Of a stretch of DNA of 58,272 nucleotides, positions 21,507 through 33,813 are shown piece by piece. The notes under the pieces were generated by a model, which was not told the origin of the DNA, did no database searches, and saw nothing but the letters and a program-made list of their open reading frames with translations. Each line of letters begins with the position of its first letter. The stretch's first letter is position 1. This DNA is from Rhizomucor pusillus (Eukaryota > Mucoromycota > Mucoromycetes > Mucorales > Lichtheimiaceae): positions 1-58,272 of the forward strand of contig FWWN02000447.1 in the NCBI GenBank assembly GCA_900175165.2, read 5' to 3'. The translations under genes and the position numbers were made by a program.

Positions 21507-23920
21507 ATTGCTCGGAATGAAGAAAAAAATTTTTTTTCAGTGGCCCTTGTTTGCCTCTACATTTCTTTTTCCATCTTTTTTTCGTACTTTAGGATTCTGT
21601 TCGTTTCGAAGGTGAGTGATTGCACCTAATAACTTGAAGACGGTGGAAGGGCCAAAAAATGATGACTATGTGTATATTGGAGCTGTCAGAATCAAACAAT
21701 GTTTGAAAAGATTCACAGCTGACATGGTCCCTTGGAGGAAGGACTTGTCCAAGTGTGGTGGGAAATTGCTATCTTTTGCAGCTATACTAAATGAAAGGCA
21801 TTCTTTACTTTAGGAAATGTTGCACATCATAGATAAGAGATAGCGTTGAATATGTGAATAAGTTATTTACAGTGTTGCAAGTTGAGTTGTGAGGTATCCC
21901 AATCGGTACTGATAACAATAATAATAAGAAATGTGAAAAAACGTATTTCTGTCTACTTTATACTTTTCCAGGCAGTGCAAGCTTTTTGCTGCTTTTTGTG
22001 TCCAGAAAGTTTGGGTGGATTTCAGAAAAGTCTTCTGTACCGAGGACAGGGAATCCCCACATCTTTCATCGTCGCTTCGCCAACTGTCAGAGAGATCCGT
22101 TATCGGTTTACAGTGTATGCAAGGATTTACCGAAAGGGATTTGCTTCGGACGGACATATAGTAGTCACTCTTGAACAGACTGATCGTACCCTTGTACAAA
22201 GGAAGAGATAGAGATTTTGCTTCACCAGTACATACGCATTAATGGAGAAGATTAAGAAAAACCAAGGAAAGAGCGGAAAACGTGTGACGGAGAGATTTAA
22301 GCGCTTAACGTACGAATAGGATGAATTAAATAGATAACAAAATACAAAGGTCTTCTATCTTACTTGAACAAAGAAAGAATGGGATATAAAGAAGCCATCT
22401 TGCTTTTATCGTTGTAATCTAGCCTGAATGGACCTTTCATAAGTGTTTTCGACTTGAAAGCATCATGCCTTTATGGTGTTGTAAACCACGTTCCTTATCT
22501 TCTCCACATAAACTACATAGGCTATTACTATTTGTCCAAAGCAAATCCCTCAGGACGACTTTAAATCATCGAGAAATTGTTCGCGAGTTGTACACTTTGC
22601 CTTTTGACTCGTGTTTACGTTGTCCTCGCAGCTGGAATGTAGGCAGTCTTTTCTTCTCTTTGTTCTTTGGAACCATACCTTAGCAGCAAAACGCAAATGC
22701 AAATATGTAGCATTTTGCCTGTACGGGCTGTCCAGATGCATTTTCGTTCTATCGATTACCTTAGTAGATATTTTAAGACTGATTTACGTACGGCAAAAGG
22801 CGCTTACTGCTACAGCGAAGATCGAATCCGCAGTAACACCTAGCGAACCGCACTACATACGTATATCCTGTAGTCAGAAGTGTCGCAGTATTCGCAGCAG
22901 ACTACCGCAGCAACGAATATCTATACGGTATAAATACTCTCTCTCGGATATCGAATAACGGACATCCAGAAGTTGTAACCAAAATTACTCAGAACTTCAT
23001 CTTTATTGCTCCCTTCCATTTCTGTTAGGAACTGTATCACTAGTTGACCTTGCTAGCTGAATTACACTAATTTGAAGAGGATTCCGATAGCCAAAAAGTT
23101 CAAGAGAAGGTCCGTGGCAAAATGAGTAATGGTAGAAATATAACCCTTATACGATTATACAGGTCATCATCGTATGGGAAAAATCTCTTTCATCCGTGAG
23201 CAGTTTCTCATAGTGCCTTCAAAATGTGAAGACAGTACTGAATGTCAAACAATGAAGATTTGGACTGGCACGAATTCCTGCGTTTGACATCCAATGACTC
23301 CGCGAAGAATAGAATGTAAAAGTGAAGATTCACTGACTCATTTTCGATGATATGAACAAAGCCAACTTCCAACACTCTACTACATGACCGCGAAATAAGT
23401 AATATCATTGGCGCCCGGATTCTTTTTTTGTTCTCTTTTCCCATCTTTCCAACCCGCCGTTTGTTGCACGTTACTGCTAAAAGATGGTGCAATGGCACTT
23501 GATAGATGGGTGCGATCCAGACTTTACATGAACGGGTGCAACCTTGTATTTTCTTGGTATCCAATAAAGTTTGCAAGTGAAAGCGCACGGGGATGATGCG
23601 AGCTCTAGCAGATCTTTTGCAACACAAGACTAACGCTAAAGAAATTGTGCAATCGCGTACGAAAATTGTGCATACGATCCAAATTCCGCAGACCCGGACA
23701 TATAGCGATTTCTTATCTTGCGAAGTCTTGCAAGGATGGCGCCATACGACTCCAAAGATGCGTAGTAACACACACATACAAACTAGCTTGGATGGCTGTA
23801 TCATACTTGATATTGTGGATCTTGATAGATTGGCATAATTTTATATAAATACGGTTTGCTAGTCATCCTCATGAGATTTATACACAATACTAGCCTTGAA
23901 TCCTCTTCCTCCTCCAGATT
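21507..23920. other. 2.4 kb intergenic region, the longest gap
   Basis: No gene recognised. Frames of up to 198 codons (23804-23208, minus) and 109 codons (21882-22211, plus) have no domain, compositional bias or splice context. I also looked for terminal repeats or transposase motifs and saw none. It could hold a non-coding RNA or a decayed element, but nothing in the sequence shows this. Confidence 0.45.
23843..23849 (+). promoter_or_regulatory. TATA-like box of the MFS gene
   Basis: TATATAA about 72 bp before the ATG of the transporter, a usual core-promoter distance in fungi. Position and sequence are the only evidence. Confidence 0.5.
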
Positions 23921-25780
23921 ATGTCTTCTATTGACAAGAAGACGCTCGACGAGCGTGTTGACACTGCCAGCATCAAAAAGATCGATTATGCAGGGACCAA
24001 GAGATACTCAATATCATCCGAGTTCGAGACTGCCTCGTCTGATGGAGGAACCACACTCAACTACGAAGCATATGATCCAGAGCTTCAATGGACCAAGGAA
24101 GAAGAAGATAGAGTGCGCCGCATCATTGATATCCGCCTCATGCCCTTCATTCTCCTCATGTCATTTGTTCTCAACATGGATCGAACCAACGTCTGTAAGT
24201 TACAATATTTGAATAAACGGAAAAGCCCTCTTCTCGAGTTTCTAATATTTTTTCTTAGCAAATGCACTTTCGGATTACATGCCTCAAGACCTTGGTTTCG
24301 ACAATGATATGTACAACGTGACGATCATGGTCTACTCTTTTGTATTTACAATTTTCACTCTGCCTTCCACGACTGCTGCAAAGCGCATCGGTGCAAACAT
24401 CTGGATCCCTATCCTTATGTCTTCTTGGGCCATTGTCACCTGGGCGCACGCTCTTGTCAAGGTAAGGATAAATGCTTACTGATCTCAAATAGACTCTAAA
24501 GCGGCTCATCATGATGACTTTTTTAGAACTATCCACAGTTTATGGTTATCCGTATTTTGATCGCGGTCACTGAGGGAGGTTTCATCCCCGCATGCCTGTA
24601 TTATCTTACAAGCTGGTACAAGAGCAACGAACTCGGCACACGTCTCGCTTTCTTTTGGGGCGTTCAGTCATTTGCATCGGCGTTCTCTGGTCTTATTTCC
24701 TTTGGTATCTTTCGACTACGCGGTGTTGGCGGCCTTGAAGGTTGGAAGTGGCTTTTCTTGATCGACGGTATCTTCACACATTTCGTGGCCTTTATTGCCT
24801 TGTAAGTATTAAATTGAATTTATCCTCCTTATATTCCTGATCACTCATCCGGATCGATATTTCAAGCTTGTATCTCCCACGGGGTCCTGCCCGGACACCT
24901 GGCTTGCTACGTGGACGCAAGGGATGGTTCGACGAACGCCAGAAAAAGATTGCTGTCACCCGGCTCATCCGTGATGATAAGAGCAAGACCGAGCAATACA
25001 GTCGTGTTACCTTTCAGGACATCAAGCGTGTGCTCCTTGACACCAAAGTGTGGATGCATCTGATTACAACCTTTGTCGGTTTTATTCCACAAACGCCCAT
25101 CAGTGCATATTTCCCGACCATCATTCGCGATGGCGGTTTCGAGGTCACTACAGCCAACTTGCTTACTATGCCTGCATACATGGTCAACCTAGCTTTCTCA
25201 ATCCTGATTGCAAAGAGTGCTGACAAGTTTGGTGACGTTGGTCTTCATGCCGCCTTTGAAGCAGCCTGGATGCTCGCCGGTTTTATTGTGCTTCGTACGC
25301 TACCGCCGGACGCTAACCGATGGAGTATCTATGCTGGTGCGTTGATTGCAAACGGAGCTCCTAGCTGGCACGGAATGCATATCGCGTGGATGTCTTCAAA
25401 CGTTGCGCCCAACGGCAAACGCTCTCTCGCACTTGGCCTAATCATCGGTGCCGCAAACATCTGCTCTGTTCCCGGTGCTATAATCTATCGTAAGTTATAA
25501 GTACCAGGACAATATTTTGATGCATCTAAGCTAATTTAACACCTACAATTTTAATTTAGAATCGCGCGACGCACCTAAATATTACTATGGCAACACCATC
25601 TGCATTGCTCTCACTGCAGTCAACCTCGTTGGCTTCCTCGCTATTCGCACCCGTTACATCCTTACAAATCGCTGGCGAGAAAAGAAATGGAATGCGATGA
25701 CCGAGGAAGAAAAGAAGTATTACAACGAGACTACCAAAGACGAAGGCAGCAACCGTCTCGATTTCCGCTTCCGTATTTAA
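23921..25780 (+). CDS. MFS transporter, anion:cation symporter (Dal5/Tna1) type
   Basis: Exons 23921-24194, 24259-24461, 24527-24801, 24867-25489 and 25560-25780 give 531 residues. About 70 polar residues come first, then IDIRLMPFILLMSFVLNMDRTNV. This first helix, with its D-R-x-N motif, is typical of the fungal anion:cation symporter branch (allantoate, nicotinate, pantothenate and similar permeases). Further markers are the helix 4-5 segment RILIAVTEGGFIPACLYYLTSWYK and the loop GWKWLFLIDGI. About 12 helices can be traced. The C-terminus is EEEKKYYNE-like and cytosolic. Each intron is 64-70 nt and keeps phase. The start follows a pyrimidine/AT-rich leader, and a TATA-like box lies upstream. 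The substrate cannot be told from sequence. The neighbouring genes do not form an obvious pathway with it. Confidence 0.92.
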
Positions 25781-26025
25781 GCAATCATTGTCCTTATCGC
25801 TGTTCTCTTTTACCCTGTACAGTATTCCCCACATTTCCAAACATTCCTATTTATGTGTATCATAATATCCTTACTGTAAACTACAAAAGTCCATATATAT
25901 AAACCGTTACTCTTTACATGAACTATCCACAAAGAATACCACACTGTTGATTGATTACGGGCAATTCGTTATATTCTTGTATTTGAAAAATTGTGTCAAG
26001 TGTGTTTCGAGTAGTTGCATACATT

Positions 26026-26310
26026 TTAATTAATCTTCGTTCCTCCCCATTCTCCTTGTGCGCCCGGACTCTTTAGATCGCCCTTGTCTTCAGGTGTTGT
26101 TTTCGTGCTGACAACATCGGATTTAACTGTCGATCAAATCCATGTTACAGAATTGCATCTCCAATCTAGTTCTCGAGTAAATAAACACATACCATTCTTG
26201 CTACCTTTCTTCGTCCATAAGAAATAGCCACCGGCCACGACTGCAATCAGCAGCGATGCTGCCCCCCAGTTAGGACCGCTCCTCATTTCTCTGTTTGCAT
26301 CTTTTGCCAT
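26026..26310 (-). CDS. Small single-helix membrane protein (72 residues)
   Basis: Two exons (26310-26193 and 26126-26026) joined by a 66-nt GTATGT...CAG intron in phase 1 encode 72 residues. The protein starts MAKDANREMRSGPNW. It has one helix of about 18 residues (AASLLIAVVAGGYFLW) followed by TKKGSKN and a polar, Lys/Asp/Gly-rich tail ending GGTKIN. The N-out or N-in orientation cannot be fixed; the positive TKK after the helix favours a cytosolic or matrix C-terminus. Neither exon forms an ORF of more than 60 codons, so it is easily overlooked. Evidence is the clean join, coding-like composition and defined ends. I do not recognise a family, and mitochondrial or ER membrane is only a guess. 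Confidence 0.68.
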
Positions 26311-26731
26311 CAATTGAAGCGAGAAACACGTTAACTTTCAAGCTCGATAACAACTATTCACTCTTTTCTCATCAAGCTACCTTCAGGATCAACTTCTCGT
26401 CGCAATCTTAATGGAACTCTGGTTGCGCGTTTAAATGCGTTCATACTGTGCAAAAGTAAGAAGGAAGAAGGAAGGATATTGCGTAAAATTATGGGTTGAT
26501 TTGGCCTTATATTTATTCCGTCGGTACCATCATCACTCTGATATCATCGCACGACGTAGTCCGATGAGACGAGATGGTAGGGATGCAGGCAGTCCCTGAC
26601 AAATCCAGCTGAAAGAAATTGCCAGCTGCTTTTGTAAACAGTCCCACAGACAGAAAAAGTAGCATTGCTGTTTTCTATGTAAAGATTGAAAAAAAAAATT
26701 CCTTCATCAAATTTTTGTGAATGAGTGAAAT
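26311..26731. other. Intergenic spacer
   Basis: Promoter of the small membrane protein gene and 3' region of the decayed multicopper oxidase, both on the minus strand. No further gene is seen. Confidence 0.4.
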
Positions 26732-28446
26732 CTAGTCATCGCTTTCTAAAGGTTTATTAGCCGGAAGATAGACACAGTGAGGTGCGCCAGATAAGTCGAG
26801 ACCTTCCTTGCCTGCAGCGTTTCCTGATGAATGGAAACGTTGCACTCGGCACTGTTCAGCTAAAAGCGGATCAACGGTGTCTCGTTGCTGCGCTATCTCC
26901 GGCGACTCGATCATAACGGTTGCAATTCCTGCGTAGAGATGCCAGACAATGTGGCAGTGGAAAAACCACGTTCCCGGATTATCGTCTCTGTAGCGGAAGA
27001 TGACATAAGTGTTTGCATCTACAAGGACAGTGTCCCGTTCCACTGGTTTCTCGAGCACCCAAGAGTCCGTCTGTAAAGGATCGCCATGGTAATAGTCATG
27101 GGGTCCTTTCCCACGTGCGACAATGTGGAATTTGTGACCATGTAGATGGACTACAGGAATTTAACATGAGTTTTCCCTAGTTATGCGGCTACAGCCTCTT
27201 TAAAACCGACAGTTTTAAGCAGACTTACAAGGGTGGTGATCGCCATCGTAGTTGTTAATAACGATCTCAATGTAATCATTTTGCTTGGTAACATATCCTC
27301 GGCCTTGTGGACCATATACTTCTGGATTTATTGCATAGTCGCCAGTTGTCAAAGCAGTGTAATATGTGGGTGTCAAAGAACTGACGAATGGCACACGGTT
27401 GATCATGCCACGGTTCAGATCATCCTTCGTCACTTGGTTCTCGACTGTAAAGTTCAAAGATTGATCCGGCTCAACCGAATACGTGTTGATAAGAGAACGC
27501 AAGCTGAGGTCATCAAGCGTGTTTGGTATGGTGTTCTCCCGAGGTGCAAAGTTAACATGCGACTCATCGTAATATATCGGAATGGTAGCGTCTAACAATG
27601 CAGGTTGTAAGACGCAATGTAACTGAGTGGTTGCGTTATACACTGCTTACTTGTGATTTTCAAGACTGATATGTCACCTCATCAATTCGCTCCATATCCA
27701 CATGCATGTAATAGCTGGTATCAGTAGCATTCTTGGCCCTAACTAGGACAGCCAAGCGTTGGGCGACTGCCAAGTAAACCTGATCTGTCTTGTACGGCTC
27801 AGTGTCGCTCTAGTATGCAAGCACGTTAGAGATTACATTGTAAGTACTCGATTTACAGCCGCCCTCCTATTACTTACGCCATCCGTTTCAACGATTTGCA
27901 TATCGTGATCATCAATATTGAAGAAGAAACGCTTGTATCCGCTAAAATTGAATAATCGGAGCAGATAGGTTTTGCCGGGTTGAAACATATAGTTGGTAAT
28001 CCATCATCTATGATAACAGAGTCTTTGAGACAGCTAGTTAATAATCAGTCCCATTCTTTGATTACAAATCCACTTACTTGGCGTGGGCTCATTTCCATCA
28101 AGATTTGCCTTGCTCAGGTACCAATCAAGATTGACTTGAGATTGATTGTGATACCAATCTTTCATCGTAGACGTATTGCTGGACATTGAGAATGACGGTG
28201 TCGCCTTTGCTGGCTCTCACATCAGGAAATCTGCATCGATGTAATTAATGATTAAATATCACTCAGATATACAACGAGCTCATTCTATTACGGCCATTGT
28301 CCGTTTACACCGATAACCCGACGCTCGTATAGACCATCAGGATTAGCAGAGACGTATTCAGGATTCCAATTAAGTTCGAGTCGCTCGGCTTGCACCGCTA
28401 GGGCCATGAATGCCACGGCCAAGACAGACACGCATTGAAAATGCAT
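26732..28446 (-). pseudogene. Multicopper oxidase (laccase/ferroxidase-like), decayed
   Basis: Exon-like blocks are 28446-28292, 28230-28078, 28022-27878, 27809-27229 and 27150-26732. The N-terminus has a signal peptide and RRVIGVNGQWPFPDVR, typical of laccase-like oxidases. The C-terminal copper motifs HPFHLHGH and HCHIVWHLYAG are intact. However, after GDTVILNV about 100 codons are missing. The lost part includes both N-terminal HxH copper sites (HWHG- and WYHSH-type), and the following NTSTMKDWYH is out of frame. A base is missing after DDGLPT, before YMFQPGKTY. Near YYMHVDMERIDEV the frame shifts again and a TAA stop follows. These lesions cannot be explained by introns, so no functional oxidase is expected. 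Sequencing error could cause one frameshift but hardly the large deletion. Splice sites elsewhere are still good, which suggests recent decay. Confidence 0.85.
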
Positions 28447-29238
28447 CTTTATGATGACTGTGAAAAAGTAGGTCCAAGCGGTACAATATATTGATTGATT
28501 TATAACACTCGAACAAGAAGCAAACATAAGACGGCTTGCTCGATACTTCCTGGCCGTATACAAAGGGCATGAACCAAGGATCCGGGGAATAAACAAAGCT
28601 ATACCAGGATAACAATTGCTATTATTCACAGAAGATCGTTTCTTTTCACATTGCTAATATTTACTACGGTTGTTTCATTTGTGAAGGATTAGCAAACATG
28701 TACATCAGATCGAGAAATCGGGCCAAACGGACTATACCCGATTTGGATGATGCGCCCAAAAACAGCAAAGATTCGGTAATACCTTGCTTATGCAAGCAAA
28801 TCGAAAATAAAAGACAAGTGACTGTATATTGGAGTTTCTCACATATGCTATAGGAAATTTCAATAGAAAAGCATGCAAGTATTTCAATCGGAAAGATTCC
28901 GAACCCAGACTGAAACATTTCAATTGCAAGTTCGGAACACTGTGATCAGTCAATGCTTCCACGAAAATCAGATGTATTGTTTCAAGTATATGGAACTCAA
29001 GCGGTTATTTGGTATTAAGATTTCCAAGTTAATGGAGCATGCATAAATGAATGAAACAGGGCGGGCAGGGTTGCGGGAACCTGCAACAATGACGAAAAGT
29101 GCGGAAGGCTGTCTTGGGTTGCACATGCATCCATCCCCGTCGGTGCTCAGTTCCCATTTTCTTTTCCACTGGACCCCCATCAAACCTTGTCCCCTCTTTC
29201 TTTTCTTCGCTTGCTTTCGTTTTTATGCTTTAGGTAGG
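28447..29238. other. Divergent intergenic region
   Basis: Lies between the oxidase pseudogene and the CSC1-like gene. A 67-codon frame runs into the oxidase ATG from upstream (28629-28447), but its start and composition look like untranslated leader. A pyrimidine-rich stretch at about 29155-29235 precedes the CSC1 ATG. Confidence 0.4.
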
Positions 29239-32200
29239 ATGTCTGATACTGTAGTTGCTTCAGCCAACAGTGTATCAGCAACAACCGGCATACCGACATC
29301 CCCACCCACAGCGTTCGTCAGCACAGCCCTGGCAAATGTATCATCAGCTGCTAGTTCCTTCTTATCGTCTTCCATCAATGCATCAGCATCAACCAGCCCT
29401 ACAGCGCCGTCATCCAGTCCTACCCATAACAGCAATCCATTCATTCCAGATTTTAGTGGGAATTACAGTAACATCCCAGGGACGGTCGTCAGCAGCGCAC
29501 AAAATCAGAGCGGATTAGCAACTCAACTGCTAGTTTGCGGTGGCGTCGGTCTCATCTGTTTTCTGGTATTTTGCTATCTGCGCCCTCGGTAAATGATAAT
29601 TGAATACATGACCATGCAAAGTATTCATGATGCTAACATCTGACAAAAAAAAACAAAAAAAAGGTGGACTGAAATGTTTGCTCCGCGTTTAAACATGAAG
29701 AGGTAAAGCCGTTGCTGATTTCCAAATTGTTTCGGTTCTGAGTATGCGATAATTTTCTGATGCTCACGGAGCAGTTTAACAGGCACAAACCTCCAGAGCT
29801 TCCGAGTTCATTCTTCGGATGGATCATACCATTGATCAAAGTAGACGAGCAAGAACTGTTGCAAACTGTCGGTCTCGATGCAGTGGTTGTAAGTTCCGTG
29901 TTTCCACGCTGGAGCCGGCAGCGGCGAATTGTTTCCTGATCTTGTGTTACCTAGATGCTCCAATTCTTTGTGATGGCTATTAAGCTTTTCGGAATATGCT
30001 CTTTCCTTGGAATCGTCACGCTGATTCCTATCAGCGTCACCACTGGAAACATTACAAGCACAGACACCGAAAACGTCACAAACGGTGGATTGGATCGTCT
30101 CGCTATCACTGTCCTCGATGATTCATCTGACTACCTTGTCGCATACCTGATATATACCTATCTATTTTGCCTCTTGACATTCTTCTTTCTGTATCGGAAC
30201 TATCGATCATTTATCATTCTACGGTCTGCATATTTAATCCGGCTTTCTAAAACATTGACGAATCGGTCGATTATGGTCACTGGGATTCCAAAAAGCCTGA
30301 GAACCGACGAGAAACTCGCAGAGTATTACGAGCACCTTGGTATTGGGCATGTTGAAAGCTCCCATATTGTTCGCCACGTCAGTGAACTGCGGCATTTACT
30401 CTCGAAACGTACATCAGCGTTGAGAAGCTTGGAAAAGGCATATGTCAACTATTGGGGCAACCCTTGCCGGATACCAGGCTACGATCCAGATGAAATCTTG
30501 ACCAATGCTCGGTTATTCCAAGCTGTTGCTCAGCGTCGAATGGAGATGGAACAAGAGAAAAGCAGCTACAATAGTACTTTTTTCCTCGGACTCGTAGAAG
30601 ATCCTCGATTGCGAGGACGCAAGGCGGCTCAAAACAACAGCAGACCGCAAACAAGGCCTGGATTCCTCGGACTCTGGGGTAAAAAGGTGGATGCTATCGA
30701 TCATTACACCAAAGAGTTTGACTCGTACGATCGCAAAGTCATCGAAGCACGCAATTCTACGGAGTTCGAGATGACATCGGTCGGCTTTGTCACCTTTGAA
30801 AATATGTCCAGTGCAGTAAGTCGACTTGCATTACTGCTCACTTTCTTTTCCATATGTAACCATGTATAACAGCTCATTGCGGCCCAAATTGCTATACACC
30901 CGGAGCCTTTTGCATGCAGAACCGTAGCAGCGTATGAGCCACGCGATGTGCTTTGGCAGAATGTGACTATCCGTGGCCGCGAACGTCTCGTGCGAGAGAT
31001 ATTCGTATGGACTATAACTATAGCTCTGTCACTATTCTGGATTTTCCCAATTTCCATCTTTTCATCTCTCACCAGCATGAGAACTTTGGAGCATGTAGTC
31101 CCTGGATTGGTTGCGGCAGCAGAGAAGAATGTTGTCTTGCACAACCTGGTACAAGGAACGCTGCCTACCTTAGCAGTTCAAATATTCATGGCTGTTTTGC
31201 CATTGATATTTGATGGTAATCCGGGTTTCAGTGTGCATTCAAAGTCCAGCAAAGCGTCTAATCATGCTTGATTTATTTCTAGCTTTGGGTATTGTGCAGG
31301 GCCAGCGAGCACGCAGTGACATTGCAGAAGCCACGTTTAGCAAGTAAGTCGTGAAGGTTGTGGTCCTTGATGATCTGAGCTTTATTGATTTACGTCCCTT
31401 TTTTTATATTCGAAGATACTTTTTCTTCCTACTCTTCAATGTGTTACTCGTCTTTACGCTCGTCAGTACCATTTTTAAGACGCTCGAACAAATTTTCAAT
31501 CATCCTGCCGAAGTACTGAACTTGCTTAGTACAAGTTTGCCTGCTGTAGATATATGTAATATCCCACGACCAGTAGAAGTATCTAACCAGACATGCTTTT
31601 GGTAATAGGTCGCGCCTTTCTTTATCAACTATACGGTCCTTCAAGGGATGCTATTGTAAGTCGCAAGACGCCTAACGGTCTAATACTATATAATATGTTC
31701 TAATTGGTTATTTTAGGCAGCCTTTGAGCTTACTGCTACTCGGTGCACTTATTGTACGTGGATTCAGCTACCTTTTTCTCTGCAAAACACCTCGAGACTA
31801 TGCCGAAAATCGAGCACCTTGGACGTTCAACTACGGTGTCGGCTACCCGCCTCCGCTTCTAATCTTCATCATTGTCTTGGTGTACTCGACAATCTCACCA
31901 ATCATCCTTGTTTTTGGAACAGTATATTTCTGCATCGCCTATCTTGTTTACAAATATCAGTTCCTTTATGGTATGTTCGCTTTACATGTCTCTCTAGAGC
32001 TTTTGTCTTGACATCTTTTTACTTCAGTTTACTTCCAACCTTATGATGCTTTGGGTAGCGCATGGCCGATGGTGTTTCCTCGCATTATAGTTGGAATGAT
32101 CATATTTCAATTGACCATGACTGGATTGTTTATCCTCAAGAAAGCCATCACGCTCGGCGTGCTTTGCGTCCCGCTTATAGTAATTACTATCATCTACAAG

Positions 32201-32368
32201 ATTGTCATGGATTTGGCCTTCCGCAAAAATAGCCAGTGCCTGCCGATGCAGCTTTTGAGGGACGAAGCTACAAAAATGCCTCTCAAGAAAGGCGATTTGA
32301 GCTCTGACGACGATGATGATGACGATGATGATGACGATGATGATGATGAACACAACAACAACAACAAC

Positions 32369-32400
<32 letters not shown>

Positions 32401-33214
32401 TAACAGGCCAGAGGAAGGTACGGCCGACATCAGCGAACAGTCCTCCGACGACAGCCAAAAGAAGCTGGCCCCCATCCAGGAAGAGAACAGTAATAATGGA
32501 TCTGCTAAGAATCTATGGAAAAAGGCAGCAGCGATGGCACTTACTCAAACTGGTCAGTCGATGCTATCACTGCGATCTACCGATATCAAACCCAAAAAGC
32601 GCCGGAGGGTCGTGCTTGACGAAGATGACTACGAAGCGATTCCGGACAATCGAACAGATTACCGCCAGCCGCCCATGATGCTTAATCCAGGCGTTTTAGA
32701 TACTGGTTTCAAGAAGTTTGGTAATCCATACCTCATAGGCATCCTCCCGCAGCTTTGGCTGCCTGTAAAAGCCAACCAAGGAGGCTCCATTGCACAAGCA
32801 CCGCTTGATCGCACGAAACGTGTGACAAGCAAGCACCCAGGTGATGCCAGTGGACGCGTTGCCAACGAACTGGCACAGCTATTGCGACGTGTAGAATCTG
32901 TTCGACGGCAATCGGTACGCCGAGTGACCACATTAAAGAACAAACCGGACAACAAGGCACCAACGACGATGGCTGATGTCCTCCCAGAGCCAGACTCTTC
33001 ATCCTCGCATAACACCTTCTTGCTTCGGCATATATTCAAGCAATCGTTCAATAGCACAGCACAGCAGCCATCTACCGGGACTAGCAACAATCACACCCGC
33101 CGCACCAGCATATCTGAGCAACCTATCAACCGCGATAGCTCTGATCAAGAGCAAACATCTAGTCATAATAGCGGCGGCGATTTCCACCCACCTCATTATC
33201 CGCAAACCTCTTGA
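29239..33214 (+). CDS. CSC1: CSC1/OSCA-type osmosensitive cation channel
   Basis: Ten exons (29239-29588, 29664-29702, 29783-29888, 29955-30815, 30873-31215, 31283-31343, 31416-31545, 31609-31655, 31717-31970, 32028-33214) give 1125 residues. A Ser/Thr-rich extracellular leader with N-x-S/T sites precedes helix 1 (LATQLLVCGGVGLICFLVF). The RSN1_TM part follows (FFGWIIPLIKVDEQELL, GLDAVVMLQFF), then the long cytosolic PHM7 domain. The 7-helix DUF221 core begins after the signature EPRDVLWQNV and includes VAPFFINYTVLQG. The C-terminal tail of about 380 residues is polar, with 14 Asp followed by 17 Asn. Family members are Ca2+-permeable channels gated by osmotic or mechanical stress at the plasma membrane. 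All nine introns keep phase. Exon 2 is only 39 nt. Another DUF221 member such as Phm7 or Rsn1 is possible. Confidence 0.9.
32306..32404 (+). repeat. Trinucleotide repeats: GAY(14) then AAY(17)
   Basis: Fourteen Asp codons (GAC/GAT) at 32306-32347, then GAA CAC, then 17 Asn codons (AAC/AAT) at 32354-32404. They lie inside the last exon of the CSC1-like gene and encode part of its cytosolic tail. Mixed codons in the Asp part suggest age; the longer pure AAT run suggests recent slippage. Confidence 0.95.
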
Positions 33215-33813
33215 TCGAGCCATATACCAATTTCTCAACTGTTTCCGTTTTGTGTCAGAAAAGAAAATGAAATTGGAACTAACATCTCCTGTGCTTGGAC
33301 GAACTATAAATGACTTTATGTGTAATGGATTGGTAACGTTCAAAAAAAACAACTATCATGTAAATAGCTGGAATTCTGCAAATAGTTAAACTATCTCCTG
33401 ACAGTTGTCCACCACACTATCAATGATACCTATTATTGAATGCTTTTTGGTTGCAAAGATTCTCCCTATTTATTTTCTCCGCGTCATATGACACTGCTCG
33501 CATGTCTGACCTGCCAACCCAACTCGCCATCCACGTTTTTGGTTCGACGTAGCAGGAAGGAATGAGGATAGTGGTTGTTGAACGGATCACTGCCCGACCA
33601 CTGGCACAAATTCTAGGTCCAGGTCTTTCGACTCTCCGATTCGGTTCTGCATAACAACGGCATCCCAATCTTCGGATTGCCCATATCCGGTAGCCTAATA
33701 ACAAAAAAAGGCTTCCCAGCAGAAAGGCTTCTAATCTTTTTCTATTTGTGTGTGCGCGTGTGAACACAGCCTTCTTCTCTGTATCTGATCGCTTTTCTCT
33801 TCTTACCTCGTAA
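33215..33813. other. Intergenic spacer between CSC1 and YAK1
   Basis: Holds the CSC1 3' region and the YAK1 promoter. A 115-codon minus-strand frame (33767-33420) is not convincing as a gene. Confidence 0.4.

Noticed and set aside
21882..22211. 109-codon frame after the GH17 gene
   Set aside because: An overlapping frame of equal length lies on the other strand, and no protein family features are seen.
23208..23804. 198-codon minus-strand frame in the 2.4 kb gap
   Set aside because: No domain, biased Cys/Arg content and no splice or promoter context; a chance frame is more likely.
32024..32458. Minus-strand frame with long Ile and Val runs
   Set aside because: It is only the antisense reading of the GAY/AAY repeats in the CSC1 exon.
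33420..33767. 115-codon minus-strand frame between CSC1 and YAK1
   Set aside because: No conserved features, and it falls in the YAK1 promoter.
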